Assembly: GCF_000621785.1 (NCBI RefSeq)
Contig: NZ_KK211348.1
Span: forward strand, 317,494 to 381,493
DNA: 64,000 bases
DNA from: Ruminococcus flavefaciens ND2009
GTDB taxonomy: Bacteria; Bacillota; Clostridia; Oscillospirales; Ruminococcaceae
Direction: 5' to 3'
In this document: in pieces, positions 17,464 through 26,232 of the stretch
Numbering within the stretch: the stretch's first letter is position 1
Layout of the letters: each line of letters begins with the position of its first letter
Notes under the pieces: generated by a model
Seen by the model: only the letters and a program-made list of their open reading frames with translations
What the model was told of the DNA's origin: nothing
Databases searched by the model: none
Made by a program: the position numbers and the translations under genes

Positions 17464-17577
17464 TTACTTCAGCAGTGCTTCGATCTTCTTCAGTGCTTCG
17501 TCCTTGTTCTTGCTGTCCTTGATGATCTGAATTATTGCCTTTATCATCACCATTGTTGTTTCCTGCATATCGCTCAT
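17464..17577 (-). CDS. Small helical protein of 37 residues
   Basis: The reading frame gives 37 residues, starting MSDMQETTMVMIKAIIQIIK and ending DEALKKIEALLK. A strong ribosome-binding site AAGGAGG lies four bases before the ATG. The peptide is predicted to be two amphipathic helices with a central hydrophobic face (MVMIKAIIQII) and a charged C-terminal helix. No family is recognised. The good SD, sensible composition and tight placement before the flavin-fold gene argue that it is translated. Confidence 0.6.
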   Translation of the reverse strand: MSDMQETTMVMIKAIIQIIKDSKNKDEALKKIEALLK

Positions 17578-17617
17578 ACTTCCTCCTTCATAGATGTTTG
17601 AATTTATTTTTAACAAT

Positions 17618-17648
17618 AAAAGGGGACAGACTTTCGTCCATCCCCCTA
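17618..17648 (-). terminator. Terminator of the phosphoglucomutase gene
   Basis: On the minus strand GGGG and CCCC arms with an inner GAC/GTC stem and a GAAA loop are followed by TTTTATTG. The stem is imperfect (two mismatches). Confidence 0.6.
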
Positions 17649-17671
17649 ATTTTTCTGTATTGAATTGAAGA

Positions 17672-19387
17672 TCACTTCATGCTCTGTGTAAAATCGGCAT
17701 AGATCTGCTGCTCAATGACCTCGGCTTCTGCTCTTGTGGGTGCCTTGGCTGTTATATATGTCTTTATCTTGGGCTCTGTACCAGAGGGACGAACTATTGC
17801 CTTGCAGCCGCCCTCAAGATAGAATGCAAGTACGTTGGACTTGGGAAGTGTCAGCTCCTTGACCTCGCCTGTTGCGATGTTCTTGGAGGTGCTTGCCTTG
17901 TAGTCCTCGAAGCGCTCAACCTTCAGTCCGCCGATAGCAGTGGGGTGGTTCTCGCGGAGACCTGTCATGATCTCCTCCATGTGCTTCATGCCGCTCTCGC
18001 CCTCAAACTGGAAGCTGTAGAGGGTCTGGAGGAACATTCCGTACTTCTTGTACATATTTTCTCTTGCCTGCATGAGGGTGATGCCCTGTGTGCGGTAGTA
18101 AGCTGCCATTTCGCAGATGAGCATTGATGCGTCAACGGCGTCCTTGTCTCTTACATAGCTGCCGGAGAGGTAGCCGTAGCTCTCCTCAAAGCCGAATACA
18201 TAGCGGTCCTCCTCGCCCTTTGCCTCAAGGAAGCCGATCTGCTCGCCTATGAACTTGAAGCCTGTGAGAACGTCGATTATCTCTACACCATACTCCTTGC
18301 CGATGAGGTTTACGATGTCTGTTGTTACAATGGTCTTTACGGCAATGGGGTTCTTTGGCATTGTGCCCTTCTTTATGCGCTGCTCGCAGATGTACTCCAG
18401 AAGCATCGCGCCTACCTCGTTTCCTGAGAACAGTGCGTAGCCGCCCTTTCCGTCGGGAACTGCGATACCTACACGGTCACAGTCGGGGTCTGTTGCAAGA
18501 AGAAGATCGGGCTTTACCTTGTCGCAGTAGCTCAGTCCAACCTGGAGTGCCTCGCGGATCTCGGGATTCGGATAGGGGCAGGTGGTGAAGTTGCCGTCGG
18601 GGTTCTCCTGTTCCTTTACTACTGTAACGTCGGTGATGCCGATGCGCTTCAGTATCTCGCGGACAGGCTTGTTTCCTGTGCCGTTGAGGGGAGTGTATAC
18701 CACCTTGAGTCCGCTTGTGGGACAGAGGTCTGTGTTGATGCCCTCTGCAAGAACGCGCTTGTAGAAGTCCTCGATGATGTCCTCGCCGATGTATTTGATG
18801 TTGCCCTTGGCTAACTCTTCGTTGAAGTCGGAAGTCTTTACGCCTGTGAATACGTCCAGTGAATTGATCTTGTCAAGGATTATCTCTGCACCCCTGAGTG
18901 TGATCTGGCAGCCGTCCTCGCCGTATACCTTGTAGCCGTTATACTTTGCGGGGTTATGGCTGGCTGTTACCATGATACCGCCCTGGCACTTCAGTGCGCG
19001 TACTGCCCATGAGAGGCAGGGTGTAGGCATCAGCTCTCTATATATATGTACCTTTATTCCGTTTGCTGCAAGTACCTCTGCGGCAGCCTTTGAGAACACG
19101 TCGCTCTTGATGCGGCTGTCGTAGGAGATCGCTACGCTGGGGTTGTCATACTCCTGGTTGAGGTAGTCTGCAAAGCCCTGTGTTGCGCGTCTTACGGTGT
19201 ATATGTTCATGCGGTTGGTTCCTGCGCCGATAACGCCTCTCAGTCCGCCTGTACCGAATTCAAGATCGCGGTAGAATCTATCGTTTATAGCTTCGCTGTC
19301 GCCCCTGATCTCTTCGAGCTCAGCTTTAAGGTCGGGATCCTCCTTGGCGTTCTTGCACCAAAGGTCATAAAGTTCCATTTCTGACAT
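17672..19387 (-). CDS. Phospho-sugar mutase (alpha-phosphoglucomutase/phosphomannomutase)
   Basis: A 571-residue alpha-D-phosphohexomutase that interconverts sugar 1- and 6-phosphates, feeding glycolysis or cell-wall and glycogen precursors. The phospho-Ser loop is VTASHNPAKYNGYK, the metal loop ATDPDCDRVGIAV, the sugar-binding loop GFEESYGYL and the phosphate-binding loop VRPSGTEPKIK. The length fits the Bacillus PgcA-type group. The start at 19387 follows AGGAGG; a longer frame upstream to 19492 passes through the promoter and is rejected. It is monocistronic and lies near pfkA, so both are central-sugar genes. Confidence 0.93.
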   Translation of the reverse strand: MSEMELYDLWCKNAKEDPDLKAELEEIRGDSEAINDRFYRDLEFGTGGLRGVIGAGTNRMNIYTVRRATQGFADYLNQEYDNPSVAISYDSRIKSDVFSKAAAEVLAANGIKVHIYRELMPTPCLSWAVRALKCQGGIMVTASHNPAKYNGYKVYGEDGCQITLRGAEIILDKINSLDVFTGVKTSDFNEELAKGNIKYIGEDIIEDFYKRVLAEGINTDLCPTSGLKVVYTPLNGTGNKPVREILKRIGITDVTVVKEQENPDGNFTTCPYPNPEIREALQVGLSYCDKVKPDLLLATDPDCDRVGIAVPDGKGGYALFSGNEVGAMLLEYICEQRIKKGTMPKNPIAVKTIVTTDIVNLIGKEYGVEIIDVLTGFKFIGEQIGFLEAKGEEDRYVFGFEESYGYLSGSYVRDKDAVDASMLICEMAAYYRTQGITLMQARENMYKKYGMFLQTLYSFQFEGESGMKHMEEIMTGLRENHPTAIGGLKVERFEDYKASTSKNIATGEVKELTLPKSNVLAFYLEGGCKAIVRPSGTEPKIKTYITAKAPTRAEAEVIEQQIYADFTQSMK

Positions 19388-19417
19388 TAATAATACCTCC
19401 TGAACAGATATATAGTT

Positions 19418-19446
19418 ATTATAGCACATTTGGGAGGTTTTGGGAA
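19418..19446 (-). promoter_or_regulatory. Promoter of the phosphoglucomutase gene
   Basis: On the minus strand TTCCCA (19446-19441) and TATAAT (19423-19418) are 17 bases apart. The -35 is weak but the -10 is perfect. Confidence 0.5.
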
Positions 19447-19610
19447 TAGCTTTTTTTAAAATGATAAAAAAATTATGATTTAACAAGTTCACAATTAGAG
19501 ATTGTGGTCTATAAACCGCCGTTTTACAACTGACATATCATTTTTTTATGATTGTATTATAAAATGTATATATTACTTTGGGTATACGGCACATGGCGGT
19601 TTTTCCGTTA

Positions 19611-19800
19611 CTCAGGGGACGCCTTCTCTTACAAGGCGTCCCCTCTTCAAAAACAGTCCACTGGACTGTTTTTGAATTCACCCTTTGCGAGGCGCCTGAC
19701 GTAATAAGGGGCGCTGCCCCTTGGACCCTGCCAGAGGCGCTGCCTCTGGACTCTGCCAAAGGAACACAGTCCCTTTGGAATCCCGTTAATAGCGGGGGAG
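19611..19800. repeat. Cluster of palindromic intergenic repeats
   Basis: Five inverted repeats stand side by side: GGGGACGCCTT/AAGGCGTCCCC (19615-19643), a long palindrome around TCCACTGGA with AAAAACAG/CTGTTTTT arms (19646-19676), GGGGCGCTGCCCC (19708-19720), AGAGGCGCTGCCTCT (about 19732-19746), and CCAAAGG/CCTTTGG (19756-19777). The segment is more GC-rich than its surroundings and has no convincing gene; a 90-codon frame across it is low-complexity repeat translation. It looks like a mobile or amplified intergenic element. The rest of the 19388-19852 gap holds only the pgm promoter and the pfkA terminator. Confidence 0.65.
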
Positions 19801-19814
19801 TACTAAGCACTAAA

Positions 19815-19846
19815 CAAAAATGCCCCGAAGCACTGGGCTTCGGGGC
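19815..19846 (-). terminator. Terminator of pfkA
   Basis: On the minus strand GCCCCGAAG and CTTCGGGGC form a strong stem followed by ATTTTTG, seven bases after the pfkA stop. Confidence 0.8.
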
Positions 19847-19852
19847 GGTGTA

Positions 19853-20935
19853 TCAGTCGCCGAAGGATACTCCGATGTCGCGGGCTGCGATAACCAGGTG
19901 GTTCTCGGTGTCCACGAATTTGGTCTTTCCTGCTATGTCCTCAAGCTTGTTTGAGGTTATCTTGTTGCCGATCTTGGCTACTGTTCTGCCATAGCGCTCC
20001 TTGGCTATGAGGTATGCGGCATGAACTCCGAACTGGGTGGAGAGCACACGGTCGTAAGCACTGGGAGCTCCGCCTCTCAGCATATGTCCCGGAACGCAGA
20101 CCCTTGCTTCAAGTCCTGTGTTGGACTGTATCTGGGCGGCAATGCGGCTCGTGGCGGTGAGTATTCCTGCCTCGGCACGCTTCTTTGCACGCTCCTTTTT
20201 CTTCATCTTCGCTTCGTTGATGTCGAAAGCTCCCTCTGCTACGGCAACTATTGAGAAGGTCTTGCCGCTGGCACTTCTTGCCATTACTGCGTCGCAGATC
20301 TTGTCGATGTCGTAGGGAATCTCGGGAATGATGATAACATCAGCTCCGCCTGCGATACCTGCGTTGAGGGTCAGCCAGCCTGCCTTGTTGCCCATTATCT
20401 CGCAGAGGAGAACTCGGGAGTGGCTTGCAGCTGTGGTGTGGAGTCGGTCAAGGACATCGGTCGCTATGTCCACTGCGGTGTGGAAACCGAAGGTAACGTC
20501 TGTACCGTAAATGTCATTGTCGATGGTCTTGGGGAGCCCTATTACGTTGAGTCCCTCATCAGACAGCAGCTTGGAGGTCTTGTGGGTGCCGTTTCCGCCA
20601 AGGGTCAGCAGGCAGTCCAGCTTCTGCTTCCTGTAGGTCTCCTTCATGTTCTTGACCTTGTCGATGTTGTCCTCGCCGATGACCTGCATCATCTTGAAGG
20701 GCTGGCGCTTGGTGCCGAAGATAGTTCCGCCCTGGGTCAGGATACCCGAGAAGGAGGAGGGGGACATATCCTTGCAGAGATTGTTGATAAGTCCGTAGTA
20801 GCCGTTGGAAATACCTACTATCTCTACATTGTCCTCGCCGAAACGCTCGTAGCAAGCCTTTGCCACGCCTCTTATGGTTGCGTTGAGTCCCGGGCAGTCG
20901 CCGCCGCTTGTGAGGATTCCTATTCTTCTTTTCAT
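19853..20935 (-). CDS. pfkA: 6-phosphofructokinase (donor specificity uncertain)
   Basis: A 360-residue phosphofructokinase that phosphorylates fructose 6-phosphate. SGGDCPGLNA (residues 10-19) binds the donor, and PKTIDND (135-141) holds the catalytic Asp. MGNKAGWLTL and PGHMLRGGAPSAYDR are substrate-binding segments. The donor loop reads GGNGTHK (113-119): classical ATP enzymes have GGDG and PGTIDND, PPi enzymes GGDD and PKTIDND. Here the Lys of PPi-type and trypanosomatid enzymes is combined with Gly and an unusual Asn in place of the Asp. ATP is my guess, with low certainty. ACGGAGG precedes the start. Confidence 0.88.
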   Translation of the reverse strand: MKRRIGILTSGGDCPGLNATIRGVAKACYERFGEDNVEIVGISNGYYGLINNLCKDMSPSSFSGILTQGGTIFGTKRQPFKMMQVIGEDNIDKVKNMKETYRKQKLDCLLTLGGNGTHKTSKLLSDEGLNVIGLPKTIDNDIYGTDVTFGFHTAVDIATDVLDRLHTTAASHSRVLLCEIMGNKAGWLTLNAGIAGGADVIIIPEIPYDIDKICDAVMARSASGKTFSIVAVAEGAFDINEAKMKKKERAKKRAEAGILTATSRIAAQIQSNTGLEARVCVPGHMLRGGAPSAYDRVLSTQFGVHAAYLIAKERYGRTVAKIGNKITSNKLEDIAGKTKFVDTENHLVIAARDIGVSFGD

Positions 20936-20961
20936 GTTTATGACCTCCGTTTGCTTTATGT

Positions 20962-20978
20962 TGTGAAGTTCACACTGA
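20962..20978. other. Short palindrome upstream of pfkA
   Basis: AAGTTCA and TGAACTT flank a 3-base centre, 27 bases before the pfkA start. It could be a small operator or a weak terminator of the EAL gene upstream; nothing else supports either. Confidence 0.3.
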
Positions 20979-20980
20979 AC

Positions 20981-23233
20981 TTATCTTTTTTTGGGAGAGA
21001 GAGCCTTCTTTTCGTCCATATCGAAGTACTCCTGTATCTTCTCCGGCGGCATGGGCTTTCCGTAGAGATAGCCCTGTGCGTAGTCACAGCCTGCCATTCG
21101 GAGTATGGACTCCTGGACGTTGTTCTCTATACCCTCTGCGATAGTCTCTATCTTCTTGGACTTGGCTATGCGTATTACCGCAGAAACTATCTCATAGGCA
21201 ATGTTGTCGTGCTCAATGTCGGTTATGAATGAGCGGTCCAGCTTCAGCAGGGTGATGGGGAGTATCTGGAGATAGCTCAGTGAGGAGTATCCCGTTCCGA
21301 AGTCGTCCATCGCCAGCTTTACGCCAAGGTCGCGGAGCTTGTTCATCTGGTCCACCGCAAAGTCTATGTCACTGAGAGCAAGGGTCTCGGTGAGCTCTAC
21401 CTCGAGCCACTGAGGATCCAGTCCCGATCTTGCCAGTGCCTCGAATACCTTGTCCTTCAGGTCTGTCTGATAGAAGTCGGAGGAGGCGAAGTTTATTGAC
21501 ATAACTATGCTGGGATAGCCCATTTTCTGCCAGAGCTTGTTCTGGCGGCAGCCCTCGTTGAGTACGAATTCACTGATGCGTCCGATGAGGTGTGAGCTCT
21601 CGGCGATAGGCACGAAGGCATCCGGCTTTACTATGGTGCCGTCGGGCTTTATCCAGCGGATAAGCGCCTCTACGCCCATAAGTCTGCCTGTTGCCAGGTC
21701 TATCTTGGGCTGGTAGAACAGCTGGAGCTCGTTGTTGTCGATGGCAAGTGCCAGGGACTTCTCAAGCTCGGTGTTGCCGATGATGGAGTCGTGCATACTG
21801 GGCTCATAGCCGCATATGCTGCCTGTGCCGTCGCTGGATTTCAGCGCGAACTCTGCGTGCTCCATTACGTCAAGGAAGGAATTGCCGTCCTCGGGCATTT
21901 TGGAGTAGCCCGCAGAGCAGGTGAGGCTGATGCTGGCAAGCTCTTCAACTGCAAGCTTGGAGAACTCCTCCTGTATGGACTTTACTGTTCTCGTAGGCAT
22001 TTCGTCGTCGCCGTAGTCTCTCAGCAGAAGGGCGAAGTTATCGCCGCTTATTCTTGCTGCAAGTCCGCCGGGAGTTACGAATTTATACAGGATATGTGCA
22101 AAGTTTTTCAGCACATAGTTTCCGTTGCTGTAGCCTATGGTGTCGTTGATGATGTGGAAGCGGTCGATGTCCAGGACTATCATCCAGAAGGAGTAGCCCA
22201 GCACCTTGCATGAGTCGTATATCTCCTGACCTGTGCCCACCAGCTTGTTGCGGTTGGCGATGTCGGTGACTTCGTCAATGTAAGCCAGACGCTCGATGAG
22301 AACGTCCTTCTCGTGCTCCTGTGTAACGTCGATGACCGCTCCTCCGAACAGGGGCAGGGTATTGCCTGTGCCTGCGATGGACTTGAAGCGGTAGGAGTAC
22401 CAGCGGTATGAGCCGTCGGCGCTGCGGAGCCTTATCTCGATGTTCTTTATCTCGGAAAGATCTTCACTGCGGACTGCTCCGTCAAACTGTATCCTGTCAT
22501 TTGGGTGCACCAGCGAGCGGAACTCGTTGATGTTGATAGTGCCTGTTCTGAGCCCCAGCATTCGCATGAGCTCCGGTGAGGCGCGGAATATCTTCCTGTC
22601 GGTGCTCATGATGAGTCCGATCTCGGCAAGCTCCATTGAGGAGTGGAAGAAGTCGTTGGCGCTGGCAAGGTTCACCCTCATCTTCTTCAGCTCTGTGAGG
22701 TTGAAGCCTGTGCTCAGGTACACCGACTGCTTGCGGTACTTCTTGACGGGGGAGGTGCTCCAGGCTATGGAGACCAGTGTGCCCTTGGGATTGCGGAAGC
22801 TGGACTCATATGAGTTGCTGCCCGCTATCTTCATCAGTGCCGATGCGTCTGGAGAGTTTATGCCGAATGCAGTCCAGACTGCCTCCTTCTTGTCGGAGCG
22901 GTCTGCGGTTATGCCCAGCAGGTCGCGGAGCTTCTTGTTTATGAATACATAGGAGAAGTTGTCAGACCAGATTATCATCTCGGTGTTCAGGTCCTCGATT
23001 ATCTTGGTAATGTCCTTCTCGTCTATGGACGTTCTCTTGCTCTTATATATATAGGTAGAGAGGGCGAGTATCAGCGTGGCGCATACAATGGTGCATAAAT
23101 ATATGATAAGCGTTTCCGTTGCATACTGCGGTCTCATGATGCAGTATCCTATGACAAGCGAGCTTGCGGCTACTATGATAAGTGCTGCTGCAAGCGGATT
23201 GAAGTGCCTTTTCAAACCGGACTTCTTTTTCAT
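20981..23233 (-). CDS. Membrane PAS-PAS-GGDEF(degenerate)-EAL c-di-GMP protein
   Basis: A 750-residue protein. Two N-terminal helices (LAAALIIVAASSLVIGYCIM and LIIYLCTIVCATLILALSTY) anchor it. Two PAS-type sensor domains follow (about 75-190 and 195-310). The GGDEF fold (315-480) has SGDNF (396-400) at the active site, so cyclase activity is unlikely. The EAL domain carries VEALIRW, MSINFA, ELTETLA, MDDFGTGYSSLSYL, LKLDRSFI, AEGIE and YAQGYLYGKP, i.e. a complete phosphodiesterase set. It probably degrades c-di-GMP in response to a small ligand or redox cue. It stands alone upstream of pfkA with its own perfect promoter. Confidence 0.9.
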   Translation of the reverse strand: MKKKSGLKRHFNPLAAALIIVAASSLVIGYCIMRPQYATETLIIYLCTIVCATLILALSTYIYKSKRTSIDEKDITKIIEDLNTEMIIWSDNFSYVFINKKLRDLLGITADRSDKKEAVWTAFGINSPDASALMKIAGSNSYESSFRNPKGTLVSIAWSTSPVKKYRKQSVYLSTGFNLTELKKMRVNLASANDFFHSSMELAEIGLIMSTDRKIFRASPELMRMLGLRTGTININEFRSLVHPNDRIQFDGAVRSEDLSEIKNIEIRLRSADGSYRWYSYRFKSIAGTGNTLPLFGGAVIDVTQEHEKDVLIERLAYIDEVTDIANRNKLVGTGQEIYDSCKVLGYSFWMIVLDIDRFHIINDTIGYSNGNYVLKNFAHILYKFVTPGGLAARISGDNFALLLRDYGDDEMPTRTVKSIQEEFSKLAVEELASISLTCSAGYSKMPEDGNSFLDVMEHAEFALKSSDGTGSICGYEPSMHDSIIGNTELEKSLALAIDNNELQLFYQPKIDLATGRLMGVEALIRWIKPDGTIVKPDAFVPIAESSHLIGRISEFVLNEGCRQNKLWQKMGYPSIVMSINFASSDFYQTDLKDKVFEALARSGLDPQWLEVELTETLALSDIDFAVDQMNKLRDLGVKLAMDDFGTGYSSLSYLQILPITLLKLDRSFITDIEHDNIAYEIVSAVIRIAKSKKIETIAEGIENNVQESILRMAGCDYAQGYLYGKPMPPEKIQEYFDMDEKKALSPKKR

Positions 23234-23270
23234 AGAAACCGCCTCCCTTCATACACAAATATTCAAATAT

Positions 23271-23299
23271 ATTATAGCAAAAATAGCCTAAAATGTCAA
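23271..23299 (-). promoter_or_regulatory. Sigma-A promoter of the PAS/EAL gene
   Basis: On the minus strand TTGACA (23299-23294) and TATAAT (23276-23271) are separated by 17 bases. Confidence 0.75.
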
Positions 23300-23380
23300 T
23301 CGAAAATTCAGGACAGCTAACAAATTTGATAAAATTGACGGAAAATTACAAGAAAATTTCACGTAATATACACTTTTGCC

Positions 23381-23389
23381 TGATATAAT
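23381..23389 (+). promoter_or_regulatory. Extended -10 promoter of the two-component operon
   Basis: TGATATAAT is an extended -10 element with no good -35 at the right distance. It lies about 85 bases before the response regulator gene. Confidence 0.5.
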
Positions 23390-23472
23390 GTTATAATATA
23401 AACGGAGTAAGGGTGACAGACTGCTCTTTTTATTGTATGTTTATAATGCCCAAACAAACGGAGGTAAATATT

Positions 23473-24150
23473 ATGGCACACATCCTGGTCGTTGATGACG
23501 AAATAAATATAAGAAAGGTCGTTCGTGAATACGCTGAATTTGAGGGTTATGAGGTAACAGAAGCCGAAAACGGCATGGAGGCTGTCAACCTCTGTCATGA
23601 AAATGATTACGACCTTATCATCATGGACATCATGATGCCCAGACTTGACGGTTATTCCGCTTGCAAGGAGATACATAAGACAAAGAATATCCCCGTTATC
23701 ATGCTCTCTGCAAGAGGCGAGGAGTACGATAAGCTCTTCGGCTTCGAGATAGGTGTTGATGATTATGTGGTCAAGCCCTTTTCTCCAAAGGAGCTCATGG
23801 CAAGAGCAAAGGTGGTAATGAAGCGCAATGCAGCTCCTGCTGCTCCCGCTGTTCAGGAAAAATTCTCCTTCGAGGGACTTGAGGTGGACATCGCCGGACG
23901 TGAGGTATATGTCAACGGTGAGAAGGCTTCCATGACTCCCAAGGAGTATGACCTGCTCTTCTATCTTGTTAAGAATAAAAATATCGCCCTCTCAAGGGAC
24001 AAGCTCCTTGAAGAGGTATGGGGCTATGACTTCTTCGGCGATGACAGAACTGTTGACACGCATATAAAAATGCTCAGAAACAGCCTCGGAGAATACCGCA
24101 AGTTCATCGTTACGCTGAGAGGAATGGGGTATAAGTTTGAAGCGAATTAA
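23473..24150 (+). CDS. OmpR/PhoB-family response regulator
   Basis: A 225-residue two-domain regulator. The receiver has the acidic pair in VVDDEINIRKV, the phospho-acceptor Asp in LIIMDIMMPRLDGY, Thr/Ser in MLSARGEEYDK and Lys in VVKPFSPKEL. The C-terminal winged helix (about residues 130-225) contains SMTPKEYDLLFYLVKNKNIALSRDKLLEEVWGYD and RTVDTHIKMLR. The start at 23473 is set by CGGAGG. The kinase gene begins within its last codons (14-base overlap), so the two are translationally coupled. The signal is not known; the kinase sensor has no recognised ligand fold. Confidence 0.95.
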   Translation: MAHILVVDDEINIRKVVREYAEFEGYEVTEAENGMEAVNLCHENDYDLIIMDIMMPRLDGYSACKEIHKTKNIPVIMLSARGEEYDKLFGFEIGVDDYVVKPFSPKELMARAKVVMKRNAAPAAPAVQEKFSFEGLEVDIAGREVYVNGEKASMTPKEYDLLFYLVKNKNIALSRDKLLEEVWGYDFFGDDRTVDTHIKMLRNSLGEYRKFIVTLRGMGYKFEAN

Positions 24151-25579
24151 GCCTTTCAGGCATCTTCCCAGCAGAGTACCGCTGAGAGCTACGGTGTGTA
24201 TATACTTCATGCTGTTCACTATCATCGTTTTCGCTCTGCTGTGGATATTCCAGATCTTTTCCCTCGAAAAGCTGTATGAGAGCATGAGGATACGCTCGGC
24301 GGCGAAAAGTATGGACGTTATCGCCGCTTCTTACTCCAACGACAGCAAGGCGGATTTCTATGATACTGTCAATGAGACCGCCCTCAATAACGATATTTGT
24401 GTACTGGTGCTGGATAAATACTGCCGCCCTGTCAAGAAAAAGCACGTCATCGGCGACTGTATCATCCACGACAGGGGAAATGAGAATATTGCCCTGTGTC
24501 AGATGATAGACTCTTCCGAAAATGGTGTGGTCAGGTTCAAGGACAGAAATCCCCGAAGCGGCTATGATATGCTCATTTATGGGTGCAGGCTGGAGTCGGA
24601 CGGAGAGACCGACGGCTATCTGCTCATTAATTCGGTCCTCGTTCCTGTGGGGGCTACGGTGGACATCATCAAGCATCAGCTCATGATAATCACACTCATT
24701 CTCATTCTCTTCTCGTTTATACTGTCCCTTTACCTGGCAAGGCGTATCGCTATGCCTATCGACAGGATAACCAAGTCGGCGGAACAGCTGGCTAAGGGCG
24801 ACTTCAAGACAAAGTTCGACGGAAGGGGATACCTTGAGGCGAAACAGCTGGCAGACGCCCTTATCTACGCGGAGAATGAGCTCTCTAAGGTGGATACCAT
24901 GCAGAGAGACCTTATCGCAAATGTGTCCCATGACCTGAGGACTCCGCTGACCATGCTGAAAGCCTATGCGGAAATGATACGCGATCTCTCCGGCGATAAC
25001 CCCGTGAAGCGCAATGAACACCTCGAAATCATAATCAGTGAGACAGACCGTCTGGCGCTCCTGGTAAACGATATGTTGGACCTCTCGAAGCTGGAGAGCG
25101 GCAAGCAGAAGCTCAATCCTACGGAATTCGACATCAGTGCAAAGCTGAGCGAGATAATGGACCGCTTCAAGGGGCTTTCCGAGAAAAACGGCTATCAGAT
25201 TCACTTCACTCCCGATGAGGAGAGAACGGTTTGCTGCGATGTGGTGAAGATAGAACAGGTCATCTATAACCTTATCAATAACGCCATAAACTACACGGGC
25301 GAGGACAAGCAGGTCTTTGTGCGCCAGATAAATCAGCCCGATGGCGTTCTCGTCGAGGTGGAGGACACCGGCGACGGTATCGAGGAGGACAAGATAAAGC
25401 TTATCTTCGATAAGTACTACCGTTCCGAGAACCATAAGAGAGAGGTCGTGGGTACAGGTCTGGGTCTGTCTATCGTTAAGGCTGTGCTGAAAATGCACAA
25501 CTATGACTACGGTGTACGCAGTACACTGGGAAAAGGCTCCACATTCTGGTTCAAGATAAGTGATGTGAAAGAAAAATGA
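24137..25579 (+). CDS. Sensor histidine kinase (HAMP-HisKA-HATPase)
   Basis: A 480-residue membrane kinase. Helix one (ATVCIYFMLFTIIVFALLWI) and helix two (IITLILILFSFILSLYLARR) bracket an extracellular sensor of about 130 residues. HAMP follows (AMPIDRITKSAEQLAKGDF), then the phospho-His box ANVSHDLRTPLTMLKAYAEMI and the ATP lid boxes NLINNAINYTG, VEDTGDGIEEDK, FDKYYRS and GTGLGLSIVKA. The start is TTG at 24137, inside the regulator gene; no ATG lies near in frame. It should phosphorylate the regulator encoded just upstream. Confidence 0.93.
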   Translation: MKRIKPFRHLPSRVPLRATVCIYFMLFTIIVFALLWIFQIFSLEKLYESMRIRSAAKSMDVIAASYSNDSKADFYDTVNETALNNDICVLVLDKYCRPVKKKHVIGDCIIHDRGNENIALCQMIDSSENGVVRFKDRNPRSGYDMLIYGCRLESDGETDGYLLINSVLVPVGATVDIIKHQLMIITLILILFSFILSLYLARRIAMPIDRITKSAEQLAKGDFKTKFDGRGYLEAKQLADALIYAENELSKVDTMQRDLIANVSHDLRTPLTMLKAYAEMIRDLSGDNPVKRNEHLEIIISETDRLALLVNDMLDLSKLESGKQKLNPTEFDISAKLSEIMDRFKGLSEKNGYQIHFTPDEERTVCCDVVKIEQVIYNLINNAINYTGEDKQVFVRQINQPDGVLVEVEDTGDGIEEDKIKLIFDKYYRSENHKREVVGTGLGLSIVKAVLKMHNYDYGVRSTLGKGSTFWFKISDVKEK

Positions 25580-26232
25580 TAAAAGCGGTTTTTACCGATT
25601 TTTACGGCACTCTTGCTCATGAGGACGGAGAGATCGTAAAGAGGATATCCGAGGAAATATTCGATACGGGTAAGGCAGATGACATTTCGGATATTGGTGC
25701 GTACTGGTGGGAAAGCTTTCAAAGCCTGTTCAGCAGCTCTTACGGTGAGGATTTCCGCACTCAGCGTGAACTGGAATATACTTCCCTTGAGGATACGATA
25801 AAGCATTTCTGTTCAAAAGCAGATGCAGGAAAGCTCAGCGAGCTTATGTTCAGTCACTGGCAGAAGCCGCCTGTGTTCGCTGATACCTTGCCTTTCTTTG
25901 AGAAATGTCCAGTTCCTGTCTGTATAGTATCAAATATCGACAGATGTGATGTTATGTCGGCACTCGATCACATCGGTGTAAAGCCTCGGGGGATATTCAC
26001 AAGCGAGGACGCACGTTCATATAAGCCGCGAAAGGAGCTTTTCCTTTATGCACTGAATAAAACGGGTTTAGCTCCCGATGAAGTTATTCACGTCGGCGAC
26101 TCGCTGAGCAGCGATGTTAAAGGAGCGGAGTCGGCAGGCATAAAAGCTGTCTGGCTCAACCGCGGCGGCAGGGAGGTTCCCGAGGGTGTGAACTCTGTCG
26201 GAGTTCTGACGGAACTGTTTCCGTTCCTGTGA
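25576..26232 (+). CDS. HAD-superfamily hydrolase
   Basis: A 218-residue HAD hydrolase with a helical cap. The motifs are TDFYGTLAH (nucleophile Asp, residues 7-15), VCIVSNIDRCD (motif II Ser), SYKPRKELF (motif III Lys) and HVGDSLSSDVKGAESAG (motif IV Asp pair). The Tyr after DF is seen in several haloacid-dehalogenase and phosphoglycolate-phosphatase-like proteins. The substrate cannot be told. It overlaps the kinase gene by four bases (ATGA), so it is part of the two-component operon. A hairpin at 26320-26336 lies downstream. Confidence 0.85.
   Translation: MIKAVFTDFYGTLAHEDGEIVKRISEEIFDTGKADDISDIGAYWWESFQSLFSSSYGEDFRTQRELEYTSLEDTIKHFCSKADAGKLSELMFSHWQKPPVFADTLPFFEKCPVPVCIVSNIDRCDVMSALDHIGVKPRGIFTSEDARSYKPRKELFLYALNKTGLAPDEVIHVGDSLSSDVKGAESAGIKAVWLNRGGREVPEGVNSVGVLTELFPFL

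Noticed and set aside
19538-19810. A 90-codon frame between pgm and pfkA
   Set aside because: It runs across the palindromic cluster, has no ribosome-binding site and a composition typical of repeat translation.
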